Positions 53,383 through 61,380 of a DNA stretch of 64,000 nucleotides are shown in pieces; position 1 is the first letter of the stretch, and every line of letters begins with the position of its first letter. The DNA is from Dyella halodurans (lineage in GTDB: Bacteria; Pseudomonadota; Gammaproteobacteria; Xanthomonadales; Rhodanobacteraceae). The stretch covers positions 558,001-622,000 of the forward strand of contig NZ_JAPDPF010000001.1 of the NCBI RefSeq assembly GCF_026283925.1, in the 5' to 3' direction. The translations under genes and the position numbers were made by a program. The notes below the pieces were generated by a model. That model ran no database searches. It worked only from the letters and a program-made list of their open reading frames with translations, and had not been told where the DNA came from.

Positions 53383-53640
53383 ATGATGAATCGCTATCTC
53401 GTTATGGCCATGCGGCGCCCCGGCTTCGATCCGGCCATCGTGCAGCCGCACAAGGATTTTCTGGAAGGCCTGCGCGCAGGTGGGCGTATCGAGCTGAGCG
53501 GTGGTTTCAGCGACCAGTCCGGCGGCGCCTATCTGTTGCTCGCCGATCACGTCGACGAGGCGCTGGCCATCGCGCATGAAGACCCGGCCCACCTGAGCGG
53601 CGGCTGGGATATCACGGTATACGAATGGCAGGCGCGTTAA
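53383..53640 (+). CDS. YciI family protein
   Basis: The product has 85 residues: RYLVMAMRRPGFDPAIVQPHKDFLEGLRAGGRIELSGGFSDQSGGAYLLLADHVDEALAIAHEDPA. It matches the YciI-like fold with a conserved His-Asp pair, a small dimeric cytoplasmic protein of unknown reaction. It begins 9 bp after the amidohydrolase stop and has AAAGGAA before the start, so it belongs to the same transcript. Confidence 0.85.
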   Translation: MMNRYLVMAMRRPGFDPAIVQPHKDFLEGLRAGGRIELSGGFSDQSGGAYLLLADHVDEALAIAHEDPAHLSGGWDITVYEWQAR

Positions 53641-53671
53641 GCTCTGCCGCTGGGTAAAAAGGATGCGTTCG

Positions 53672-54394
53672 ATGCAAGCTGCGGCCAATGTGAGTCCCGA
53701 GGAAATCGCCCGTTTCGGCAAGCTGGCGGCGCGCTGGTGGGACCCGGACGGCGAGTCCCGTCCGCTGCATGATCTCAACCCCGTGCGTGCCGCTTATGTG
53801 GCAGCCCGCGTGGATCTGCGGCGTGCCAAGGTGGCTGATGTCGGTTGTGGCGGTGGCCTGCTCAGCGAGGCCCTGGCTCGCGCTGGCGCCCATGTCACCG
53901 GCATCGATCTTGGTGAGAAGGTGATCGAGATTGCGCGCCTGCATCTGCACGAGTCGCGACTCGACGCGCCCGACCTGCATGTCGACTATCGCGTGCAGGC
54001 GTCTGCCGAACTGGCGGCGGCTGAGCCGGAAAGCTTCGACGCCGTGTGTTGCATGGAATTGATCGAGCACGTGCCCGACCCGGCCGCCCTGGTCAACGAC
54101 CTGGCACGCATGGTGAAGCCGGGCGGGGTGGTGGTGATGTCCACGCTCAATCGCACGCCGGTCGCCTTTGGTGCTGCCATTCTTGGTGCGGAATACATCA
54201 CGCGCATGCTGCCGCGCGGTACGCACCATTACGCGCAGTTCCTGAAGCCGTCGGAGCTTGGCCGCCTGCTGCGCCACGCCGGGCTGGAGCTGGACGACGT
54301 TTCCGGCCTTGGCTACAACCCGATCAACCGCAAAGCCTGGTTGAGCCGCGTCACGGCGGTGAATTATCTGATCAGCGCACACAAGCCGGCATGA
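53672..54394 (+). CDS. ubiG: Ubiquinone biosynthesis O-methyltransferase UbiG
   Basis: The product has 240 residues. The UbiG features are WWDPDGESRPLHDLNPVRAAYV near the N-terminus, the SAM motif VADVGCGGGLLSEALARAGAHVTGID, ELIEHVPDP and TRMLPRGTHHYAQFLKPSEL. It does both O-methylations of ubiquinone. AAGGA lies about 10 nt before ATG 53672; ATG 53663 is too close to that site. Its stop overlaps the gph start by 4 bp. Confidence 0.95.
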   Translation: MQAAANVSPEEIARFGKLAARWWDPDGESRPLHDLNPVRAAYVAARVDLRRAKVADVGCGGGLLSEALARAGAHVTGIDLGEKVIEIARLHLHESRLDAPDLHVDYRVQASAELAAAEPESFDAVCCMELIEHVPDPAALVNDLARMVKPGGVVVMSTLNRTPVAFGAAILGAEYITRMLPRGTHHYAQFLKPSELGRLLRHAGLELDDVSGLGYNPINRKAWLSRVTAVNYLISAHKPA

Positions 54395-55071
54395 AGTCCT
54401 TTCCCCAAAACATCCAGGGCGTGCTGTTCGATCTCGACGGCACCTTGCTCGACAGCGCCGTCGACCTCTTTGGCGCACTGAAGCAGCAGTGTGAGGAAAT
54501 GGACGTCCCTGCGCCGCCCTACGAGATGGTGCGCGAGGTGGTGTCGCGTGGTTCGCGTGCGATCCTGCGCTGTGCCTTTCCCGCTATCGGCGAGGCGGAA
54601 CTGTTGACCCTGGTGCCGCGCTACCTGGAGCTTTACGAGGCGGTCATGGCCGACCAGACGCGTCCGTTCGAAGGTGTGGACGAACTGCTCTCCGTGATCG
54701 AGGCACAGGGTCTGGCCTGGGGCATCGTCACCAACAAGCCAGGGTTCCTGACCGACGGACTGGTGGAACGCATTGGCTGGGCCCCGCGCGTGGCCGCCGT
54801 GGTGTCGGGCGACACCTTGCCGGTTAAGAAGCCTGACCCGGCGCCGGTGCTGCTCGCCTGCGAACGCGCCGGGCTCGATCCCGCACGTTGCCTGTTCGTC
54901 GGCGACGATCGCCGTGATGTGCTCGCAGGCGCCGCCGCCGGCCTGTATACGGTCGCCGTTCGCTGGGGTTATCTGGATGGCGGCGATCCGCAGCAGTGGG
55001 ACGCCGATCTGGTGCTCGACCGTCCGTCCGAACTCACCGGACTGCTGCGTCGCCAACGGGTGACGGCATGA
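54391..55071 (+). CDS. gph: HAD family phosphoglycolate phosphatase
   Basis: The product has 226 residues. HAD motifs: GVLFDLDGTLLDSAVDL (nucleophile Asp), GIVTNKPGF, and VKKPDPAPVLLACE with FVGDDRRDVLAG. The cap and its place after ubiG match phosphoglycolate phosphatase, or the MupP-like N-acetylmuramate 6-phosphate phosphatase found in ubiG-mupP order in pseudomonads. The two cannot be separated by sequence alone. It overlaps both neighbours by 4 bp. Confidence 0.88.
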   Translation: MKSFPQNIQGVLFDLDGTLLDSAVDLFGALKQQCEEMDVPAPPYEMVREVVSRGSRAILRCAFPAIGEAELLTLVPRYLELYEAVMADQTRPFEGVDELLSVIEAQGLAWGIVTNKPGFLTDGLVERIGWAPRVAAVVSGDTLPVKKPDPAPVLLACERAGLDPARCLFVGDDRRDVLAGAAAGLYTVAVRWGYLDGGDPQQWDADLVLDRPSELTGLLRRQRVTA

Positions 55072-55910
55072 GCGAGGCCGCGCTGCAGAGCTATATCGAC
55101 AAATGGCTCGCGGTACAGCCGCAACAACGCATCGCGCTGGCCTTCGTCGACCAAAAAAACTATCCCGGCCATATCGCGCTGGCCGCGCTCGAGCAGGAGT
55201 TGCTGGCGGCGGCCTACGGCATCCGTGAGCCGCAGGTGGCCGCCGGCAAGTTGAACTGGTGGGCTGAAGAGCTTTCCGGTGCGGCCACCAGCGGTGGCCG
55301 CCATCCGTTGACCCAGGTGCTGTTCGACGACGAACGCGCGCATGCCCTGCCGAGCGAACGCTGGGTGGCGCCGGTGCTGGCCGCCATGGCGCAGCTGGAA
55401 GAGGGCACGGCGGCGGATTTCCCCGCCCAGCTCGCCGCCGGATCCCTCTTGCATGGTGCGCTGGCGGAACTTGAGACCGCGTGGTGGTTTGGCGAACAAG
55501 TTTCCCCTGAACGCGCCGGCCGCGTCGCTACGCTGTCGCATTTGCTGTTTTCCCTGCTGCGGCTGGAAGAGGACGCCGAACGCGACCGGCTGGCCCTGCC
55601 GATGGCGCGGCTGGCCCGCTTCGGCCTGAGCCGTAACCAGCTGCGCATGACCAGTGCGGCGCGTGAAGACGCCATCCGTGCCCAATTGGACGACCTGTAT
55701 GCCGCCTGGCGCGAATCCGAGCGCCTGGCGGGGCCGCTCAGTGCGTTTCGCGGGCTCGAATCGCGGCATGGGCGCGCGCTGGTGGCGCGGGCGCGCAAGG
55801 CGGCCCATCCGCTGGAGGTGTTGCGTCAAGGCCAGGGTCGCCAGGGGCCTGGCGTGACCTGGCAGGCCTGGCAGGCGGCGCGGGCCTGGCGCCGGCAGCT
55901 GGTCGACTGA
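55068..55910 (+). CDS. Squalene/phytoene synthase-like protein
   Basis: The product has 280 residues of the trans-isoprenyl diphosphate synthase (SQS/PSY) fold. The first Asp-rich motif is not visible (in its place AAYGIREPQVAAGKLNWWAEEL), and the second is only partly kept (LRLEEDAERDRLALP). This resembles the non-catalytic NDUFAF6-type branch more than true squalene synthases. Coupled to gph by a 4-bp overlap and one step from ubiG, so a role linked to quinone or respiratory assembly is possible. Confidence 0.75.
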   Translation: MSEAALQSYIDKWLAVQPQQRIALAFVDQKNYPGHIALAALEQELLAAAYGIREPQVAAGKLNWWAEELSGAATSGGRHPLTQVLFDDERAHALPSERWVAPVLAAMAQLEEGTAADFPAQLAAGSLLHGALAELETAWWFGEQVSPERAGRVATLSHLLFSLLRLEEDAERDRLALPMARLARFGLSRNQLRMTSAAREDAIRAQLDDLYAAWRESERLAGPLSAFRGLESRHGRALVARARKAAHPLEVLRQGQGRQGPGVTWQAWQAARAWRRQLVD

Positions 55911-56033
55911 CCCCGGCGGGACTCAGCGTTTCCGTCACGCCACTATTGCGAGGCTGCTGTCGTGCCCCAAGATTGATGTCGCTTGCGGGGCCTGATCACC
56001 CGCTGGACTACGGCTGGACTACAGGATTCACCC

Positions 56034-56987
56034 ATGTATACCGACGAAAACACTGCCCGCCTGTTGCCTGATGTGGCTGTGCATGCCCAGCCGCACCTGG
56101 TCGGCGCCCTCGATTGGGTCGGCATGAATGGCATCGAGGTGCCGGTACGTTTCGATGCCGGTGACGGCGATGCGCAGCGCGCCAGTGCGCGGGTTGGCGC
56201 CTTCGTCAATCTGAAACGGCCGGACAAGCGTGGCATCCACATGTCGCGGCTTTACCTACTGGTGGAGCAGGCGCTGAGCACGCAGACGCTGAGTGCGCAT
56301 TCGCTGCACGATCTGCTGCGCTCCTTTCTTGAATCGCACAAGGATCTTTCCGACCGCGCCTGCCTGAGCATCCGCTTTGAGCATCTGGTGCGCCGTCCGG
56401 CCTTGCGTAGCGCCAATAGCGGCTGGCGCGCCTATCCCGTGTGCATCGAAGCGAGCCTGGTCGGCGACGAATTCCTGCTCGAATTCGGCACTGAAGTGGT
56501 CTATTCCTCCACTTGCCCGGCCTCGGCCGCGCTGTCGCGTCAGCTGATCCAGGACCAGTTCACCAAGGACTTCAATCCGTCGGCGCCGATTGAGCACGCC
56601 GCCGTCATTGCCTGGCTCGGCAGCGAGAAGGGCATCGTGGCCACGCCGCATGCGCAGCGCAGCGTGGCACGGCTGCGCGTACGTATCGCCAAGGATGCCC
56701 GCTTCGACCTGATCAACCTGATCGATCAAACCGAGCAGGCCCTGGGCACGCCAGTGCAGACCGCGGTGAAGCGCGAAGACGAGCAGGCCTTTGCGCTCGC
56801 CAATGGCAGCAACCTGATGTTTTGCGAAGACGCGGCACGTCGTATCCAGAAGGCACTCGATGCCGACGCAAACCTCAGCGACTTCCATGTGCGCGTGGAG
56901 CACCAGGAAAGCCTGCACCCGCACGATGCCGTGGCCTATGCCAGCAAGGGCGTGGTGGGTGGCTTTGCGGGCAAGGGCTGCCCCTGA
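56034..56987 (+). CDS. folE2: GTP cyclohydrolase I type 2
   Basis: The product has 317 residues of the FolE2 (GCYH-IB) family (VGMNGIEVPVRF, KRPDKRGIHMSRLY, FLESHKDLSDRACLSIRFEHL, TEVVYSSTCPAS, ATPHAQRS). It converts GTP to 7,8-dihydroneopterin triphosphate for folate. The usual CPCS reads CPAS here, so one of two close cysteines is replaced by alanine; the first is the likely active-site one. I see no zinc-regulator site upstream. Confidence 0.92.
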   Translation: MYTDENTARLLPDVAVHAQPHLVGALDWVGMNGIEVPVRFDAGDGDAQRASARVGAFVNLKRPDKRGIHMSRLYLLVEQALSTQTLSAHSLHDLLRSFLESHKDLSDRACLSIRFEHLVRRPALRSANSGWRAYPVCIEASLVGDEFLLEFGTEVVYSSTCPASAALSRQLIQDQFTKDFNPSAPIEHAAVIAWLGSEKGIVATPHAQRSVARLRVRIAKDARFDLINLIDQTEQALGTPVQTAVKREDEQAFALANGSNLMFCEDAARRIQKALDADANLSDFHVRVEHQESLHPHDAVAYASKGVVGGFAGKGCP

Positions 56988-57055
56988 CATTGGTTTACGG
57001 ATCCTCCTGTTAGCATCGCGGGAGCCTTGGATTAGGCTCCCCACAGGAGATCTGC

Positions 57056-57493
57056 ATGCTGTCCCGTTTTTCGCTGCTCGCCGTCGCCGCTTTCGCGCTG
57101 GCGGGTTGCTCCATGTTTTCGCATCACTCCAAGAGTGATGCTGCGCCCGCGCACCAGGCCCTGATGAAGTCGATCACCGGCGATATCCGCTATGCACTGC
57201 CGCATCCGGTCCCCGCTGACGCCTATCTCCTGGTCACCCTGGCGGACGTGAGCCGGCAGGATGTCACCGGGCGCACCATTGCCGAGGAACGGGTCGAGCC
57301 GGTGACGGCCTCGCCGGTGGATTTCCTTATCAGCTACGACCCCTCTGAGCTGAAGGATGGCGTGGACTTCGCCATCAGCGTGCGCCTGCAGCAGGGCGAC
57401 AAGCTGCTGGCCATCAACGACACCCGGGTGAGCGTGCTTGGCCGTTCCGGTGAAAACGGGCCGGTGAGCGTGATGCTCAAGCCCGTGCCCTGA
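57056..57493 (+). CDS. YbaY family lipoprotein
   Basis: The product has 145 residues. The signal peptide ends in a lipobox (FALAGCSMF, Cys18). The mature domain ITGDIRYALPHPVPADAYLLVTLADVSRQDVTGRTIAEERVE with VDFLISYDPSELKDGVDFAISVRLQQGDKLLAINDTR is the YbaY-type beta domain. It is likely an outer membrane lipoprotein; the role is unknown. A GTAGGAGCGC repeat pair follows. Confidence 0.82.
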   Translation: MLSRFSLLAVAAFALAGCSMFSHHSKSDAAPAHQALMKSITGDIRYALPHPVPADAYLLVTLADVSRQDVTGRTIAEERVEPVTASPVDFLISYDPSELKDGVDFAISVRLQQGDKLLAINDTRVSVLGRSGENGPVSVMLKPVP

Positions 57494-57507
57494 CGACACC
57501 CGCTCTG

Positions 57508-57654
57508 TGTAGGAGCGCACCCTGTGCGCGATCACGGCGTCGCCGCTTCGTCGGGTTTGAACTCGGGCCATCCTTGGCCCTCGCCCTGCGGGCAGCTTGC
57601 GCTGTGCAAACCGGCATTCCTGCCGGTTTGTCGCGCACAGGGTGCGCTCCTACA
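57508..57654. repeat. Inverted pair of GTAGGAGCGC palindromes (REPIN/BIME-like), second copy
   Basis: TGTAGGAGCGCACCCTGTGCGCGA (57508-57531) is mirrored by TCGCGCACAGGGTGCGCTCCTACA (57631-57654). Between them lies a further hairpin (AAACCGGCA / TGCCGGTTT, about 57608-57629). It is the same family as 13274-13361, with one base different in the central arm. Confidence 0.85.
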
Positions 57655-57704
57655 GCAGGCCGACGCCATGCGGGCGGGGCGGGCAGTCTGCCCGCCCCGT
57701 CCTC

Positions 57705-59042
57705 TCAGCGGGCGAAGCTCAGCCGCTGTCCGCGCACGCTGCCATCGATGGACGAGCCATCCCACACCCGCTGGCCATTGACGAAGGTGGCCACGATCGA
57801 GCTGTTGAAGGTGTAGCCCTCGAACGGCGACCAGGCGCACTTTGACAGCACTTCGTCACGGCTCACCGTATGCGGCTTGTTCGGATCGACCAGGACCAGG
57901 TCGGCGGCATAGCCTTCGCGCAGGTAGCCGCGCTCCTTGACGTCGAACAGGGTGGCCGGCGCGTGCGTCACGGCTTCCACCACGCGCTCCAGGGTCAGCT
58001 TGCCTTCGAATACCCGCTGCAAGGCCGCCTGGAGGGCGAACTGCACCAGCGGCAGGCCGCTGGGCGCCTTGTCGTACAGCTGGGCCTTCTCTTCGAGCAG
58101 ATGCGGGGCATGGTCGGTGGCCAGCACGTCGATACGGCCTTCGGCCAACGCCTCGATGATCGCCGTACGGTCAGCGGCGGTCTTGATCGCGGGGTTGCAC
58201 TTGATCAGGAAGCCCAGGCGCTCATAGTCGCGGTCGTCGAAGTGCAGGAAATGCACGCAGGTTTCCGCGGTGATGCGCTTGCCCTTGAGCGGACCGGGCT
58301 CGAACAGCGCCAGCTCGTCGGCCGTGGAAATGTGCAGCACGTGCAGGCGGCTGTTGTGCCGGCGCGCCAGCTCGATGGCCAGGCGGGTGGACTTGATGCA
58401 GGCTTCGCGCGAGCGGATCAGCGGATGTTCCCAGGCCGGGATGTCGTCGCCGTACTTCGCATGTGCGACGGCGAGGTTCGCGTCGATCATAGGCGTGTCT
58501 TCGCAGTGCGTGATGATCGGCGTGGGCGCATAACGGAAGATGCCGTCGAGCACCTCCGGATTGTCCACCAGCATGTTGCCGGTCGAGGCACCCATGAACA
58601 CCTTGATGCCCGGGGCAGCCAGCGGGTCCAGGCTGCGGATCGCCTCCAGGTTGTCGTTGCTGGCACCCATATAGAACGCGTAGTTCACCGCGGAGGATTC
58701 GGCGCCGCGGGCATACTTGGCCTCCAGGGTCTCGCGATCCAGGGCGGGCGGCTTGGTATTGGGCATCTCCATGAAACTGGTGATGCCGCCGGCGGCGCAG
58801 GCACGCGACTCGTGGGCGATGTCGGCCTTGTGGGTCAGGCCGGGTTCGCGGAAGTGCACCTGGTCGTCGATCATGCCCGGGAACAGCCACAGGCCGCTCG
58901 CGTCGATCACCTGTTCGCCAGGCCGGGCATCCAGATCGCCGGCGATGGTTTCAATGCGGCCCTGCTTTACGCGAAGATCGGCATGGAAACGGCGGCCTTC
59001 ATTGACCAGTTCGGCGTTCTTGATCAGCCAGTCAGTGGACAT
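57705..59042 (-). CDS. pyrC: Dihydroorotase (class I type)
   Basis: The product has 445 residues. Metal motifs: [21 protein letters not shown] (HxR type), [20 protein letters not shown] and [15 protein letters not shown]; the usual carbamylated lysine region is the segment PGIKVFMG. This is a class I dihydroorotase, unlike the shorter E. coli PyrC, and could also be named pyrC2. It closes the pyrimidine precursor ring. GGAG lies 7 nt before ATG 59042, inside the end of yidD. Confidence 0.9.
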   Translation of the reverse strand: MSTDWLIKNAELVNEGRRFHADLRVKQGRIETIAGDLDARPGEQVIDASGLWLFPGMIDDQVHFREPGLTHKADIAHESRACAAGGITSFMEMPNTKPPALDRETLEAKYARGAESSAVNYAFYMGASNDNLEAIRSLDPLAAPGIKVFMGASTGNMLVDNPEVLDGIFRYAPTPIITHCEDTPMIDANLAVAHAKYGDDIPAWEHPLIRSREACIKSTRLAIELARRHNSRLHVLHISTADELALFEPGPLKGKRITAETCVHFLHFDDRDYERLGFLIKCNPAIKTAADRTAIIEALAEGRIDVLATDHAPHLLEEKAQLYDKAPSGLPLVQFALQAALQRVFEGKLTLERVVEAVTHAPATLFDVKERGYLREGYAADLVLVDPNKPHTVSRDEVLSKCAWSPFEGYTFNSSIVATFVNGQRVWDGSSIDGSVRGQRLSFAR

Positions 59043-59292
59043 GGTTTTCTCCAGGGGGGCGGCAACGGCGGAAAGTGAACTGCTCGGGAACGGGGTCGTG
59101 GCCGCCTTCGCACAAAGGCTGGCAGCGCAGCAGCCGCCAGCCAGCCAGTGCGCTGCCGCGCCACGGACCGAAGCGCACGACCGCAATCCGTGCATAATCA
59201 GAGCAGCTGGGATGGAAACGGCAGCGCTGACCCAGCAGGGGGCTTAGCCAGCGCTTGTAGAAGCCAAGCAGTAGAAGTAGTAGTCGGGTCAC
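59032..59292 (-). CDS. yidD: Membrane protein insertion efficiency factor YidD
   Basis: The product has 86 residues: [34 protein letters not shown] and [29 protein letters not shown] are the YidD signature. YidD supports YidC insertion and usually sits beside rnpA and yidC. Here it overlaps the dihydroorotase start by 11 bp, with neither rnpA nor yidC near. GTG 59292 is the best start but has a weak ribosome-binding site. Confidence 0.88.
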   Translation of the reverse strand: MTRLLLLLLGFYKRWLSPLLGQRCRFHPSCSDYARIAVVRFGPWRGSALAGWRLLRCQPLCEGGHDPVPEQFTFRRCRPPGENHVH

Positions 59293-59417
59293 GACGGTTT
59301 TAAGCTGCCGAGACAGCTTGCGGCATATAGTGCCGCAAGTATTCCAGAAGCACGGTTGCCGGTGTAAGGCACATGGGCTATAACACCCGGCCGCCAAGGC
59401 CAAAATGGTGAAGGGAT

Positions 59418-60536
59418 ATGGCGAAAACGACGCGTAGTGCTACAGCCACCAAGTCGCAGAAGGGAAAAGCTGCGGGCAAGGTGAAGGACGTCAAGGCCAG
59501 CAAGAAAGCTCCTGCCGTCGGGCGGGGAGCGAAAAGCGTGCCGGCCAAGGCAGCCGTCAAGGCGGCCCCGGCCAAGAAACCGGCTACCAAGAAGGTTGCG
59601 GCCAAGCAGGCCGTAGCGAAGAAACCGGTTGCCAAGAAAGCCGCGAAGTCCCCGGCAAAGCGCGTCGTTGCGAAGAAAGCTGCTCCCAAACCGGTGGCCA
59701 AGAAGGCCGCGCCGGCCAAGAAGCCGCCGGCCAGCAAGGCCGTTGTAAAGAAAGTGGCGAAGCCCGTAGCCAAGAAGGTGACGGCACCCGCCAAGAAGCA
59801 ACCACCCCAGGCGGTGGCCAAGCCGGCTGCAACCCCGGTGAAGGCCGCCAAGGCGCCACCGGCAAAGCCGGTCGCCAAACCGGCTGCCAAGCCTGCACCG
59901 GCCAAGCCCGCTCCCAAGCAGGCGGCTCCGGCGAAGGCAGCGCCAGCGCCCGTCGAGCGGGCCAAACCCGCAGCTCTGCCCATAACGGGTAAAGTAGCGA
60001 GTGCTACCGCTCGTCATACCACTCCTCAAAAGCAGAAAGCCCAGCAGTCCTCGATGAATAATCCTGCAACTCTCGACAATGGCATCACCCGCGAAGACGG
60101 CCGCTACGCGCTGCCTTCCACCACCACGATCGACCTGCCCAAGGGTTACCGTCCCTCGAACGACGAGGAGTACATGAACCCCAAGCACCTGGCCTATTTC
60201 CGCAACAAGCTGCGCGAATGGCGCGACCAGCTGGTGGAAGAGTCGCGTCAGACCATGGAAAACCTCCGTGACGAAGTGCGCGACGTGGGCGACGAAGCCG
60301 AGCGCGCCACCCGTGAGACGGAAAACTCGCTGGAACTGCGCACGCGCGATCGCTACCGCAAGCTGATTTCCAAGATCGACAAGGCCTTGCGCCGCATCGA
60401 AGAAGGCCGTTACGGCTACTGCGAAGAGACGGACGAGGAGATTGGTGTCGAGCGTCTCGATGCCCGCCCGATCGCCACGCTGTCGCTGGACGCGCAGGAG
60501 CGTCGCGAGCACCTGCAGAAGCAGATGGGCGACTGA
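59418..60536 (+). CDS. dksA: DksA family regulator with histone H1-like N-terminal domain
   Basis: The product has 372 residues. Residues 1 to about 210 are almost only Lys, Ala, Pro and Val with AKKP/VAKK repeats, like histone H1 tails. The DksA core begins near Met213 (position 60054). The coiled-coil tip reads D292-E-A-E295-R-A297, close to the E. coli DxxDxA. Of the four zinc-finger cysteines only Cys335 remains; the others are Thr338, Ser356 and Ala359. DksA binds RNA polymerase with ppGpp. A downstream start at 60054 could yield the core alone. GAAGGG precedes the ATG. Confidence 0.88.
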   Translation: MAKTTRSATATKSQKGKAAGKVKDVKASKKAPAVGRGAKSVPAKAAVKAAPAKKPATKKVAAKQAVAKKPVAKKAAKSPAKRVVAKKAAPKPVAKKAAPAKKPPASKAVVKKVAKPVAKKVTAPAKKQPPQAVAKPAATPVKAAKAPPAKPVAKPAAKPAPAKPAPKQAAPAKAAPAPVERAKPAALPITGKVASATARHTTPQKQKAQQSSMNNPATLDNGITREDGRYALPSTTTIDLPKGYRPSNDEEYMNPKHLAYFRNKLREWRDQLVEESRQTMENLRDEVRDVGDEAERATRETENSLELRTRDRYRKLISKIDKALRRIEEGRYGYCEETDEEIGVERLDARPIATLSLDAQERREHLQKQMGD

Positions 60537-60557
60537 GTTCGGCTGCTTTTGAATAGG

Positions 60558-60590
60558 CAAAACCCCGCCAAAGTGCGGGGTTTTGTTTTT
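60558..60590 (+). terminator. Rho-independent terminator after dksA
   Basis: An 11-bp stem (CAAAACCCCGC / GCGGGGTTTTG), loop CAAAGT, then T5. It begins 21 bp after the dksA stop. Confidence 0.9.
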
Positions 60591-60595
60591 CTGGG

Positions 60596-60714
60596 CGAAG
60601 GGCGAGTAGCGAGGGGCGAGAGGGGCGATTATTGCTTCCATGCTTCGACGGGAGGCCCTTCAAGGCTGGCGCGGAGGCTGGTGCATGCGCCCTCGCCACT
60701 CACCCCTCGTCGCG
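60596..60714. repeat. GAGGGGCGAG/CTCGCCACTCA inverted repeat, copy 3
   Basis: GCGAGTAGCGAGGGGCGAG on the left is opposed by GCGCCCTCGCCACTCACCCCTCGTCGCGC on the right, about 70 bp apart. The right arm shares GCGCCCTCGCCACTCA with 45600-45615. It lies between the dksA terminator and sufE. Confidence 0.65.
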
Positions 60715-60718
60715 CTAC

Positions 60719-61150
60719 TCAAGCTAACATCGCAGCCGCATAGGCCTTGAGCTTGGCCAGCATCGCCGCCAGCCCATTCGAGCGCGTGGGTGACAGGTGC
60801 TTGGCCAGGCCGATGGCCTCGATAAAGCGCGGCTCGGTCGCCACGATGTCGTGCGCGGAGCGGTCGGAGTACACGCGCAGCACCAGGGCGATCAGGCCGG
60901 AGACGATGGCCGAGTCGCTGGTGGCCTGGAAATGCAACTTGTCCGCGCTGCCGCTGGGTACCAGCCAAACCATCGACTGGCAACCATGCACGCGGTAGTC
61001 CTCGGTCTTCAGGTCATCGGGAAACGGTGGCAATTGCTTGCCCAGGTCGATCAGGTACTGGTAGCGCTCGGTCCAGTCACCGAAAAAGGCGAACTCATCG
61101 ACGATATCAAGCTGCGCCTGCTCGGCGTTCGGTGTGGCAATAGCATTCAT
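60719..61150 (-). CDS. sufE: SufE family cysteine desulfurase activator
   Basis: The product has 143 residues. DIVDEFAFFGDWTERYQYLIDLGKQLPPFP is the SufE start, the sulfur-accepting cysteine is in YRVHGCQSMVWL, and GLAKHLSPTRSNGLAAMLAKLKAYA the end. It takes sulfur from a cysteine desulfurase for Fe-S cluster building. No suf operon is adjacent. It stands alone. Confidence 0.92.
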   Translation of the reverse strand: MNAIATPNAEQAQLDIVDEFAFFGDWTERYQYLIDLGKQLPPFPDDLKTEDYRVHGCQSMVWLVPSGSADKLHFQATSDSAIVSGLIALVLRVYSDRSAHDIVATEPRFIEAIGLAKHLSPTRSNGLAAMLAKLKAYAAAMLA

Positions 61151-61192
61151 GCGCCCATTATCGCGCGTTTTGCTGAATTACCGCTCTTGGTT

Positions 61193-61215
61193 CCCTCTCC
61201 CCTCCGGGGAGAGGG
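61193..61215. repeat. Short CCCTCTCCCC palindrome
   Basis: CCCTCTCCCC and GGGGAGAGGG arms (10 bp) flank TCC; TTAGGGTGAGGGGTGGGTGCTCGCGACA follows, the same extension as in repeat A3. It resembles the left end of the long repeat without its remainder. Confidence 0.75.
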
Positions 61216-61380
61216 TTAGGGTGAGGGGTGGGTGCTCGCGACAAAGCTGCTACAACGCCGGCTCTAAGGTGGGTTGGTCGCAAGAGTGCCCCCTCACCTC
61301 AGTCCTCTCCTCGCTCCTCAAAGCCGGGGCCATCCATGGCCCCTCCCCACGTGCCCCAAAGGGGAGAGGAAGTAAGAGCC

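Noticed and set aside
57675-57699. CGGGGCGGGCA/TGCCCGCCCCG hairpin as the dihydroorotase terminator
   Set aside because: The stem is good (11 bp) but no T run follows on the minus strand; could equally be part of the repeat-rich gap.
57870-59078. Plus-strand frame of 402 codons
   Set aside because: Antisense of dihydroorotase with low-complexity content.
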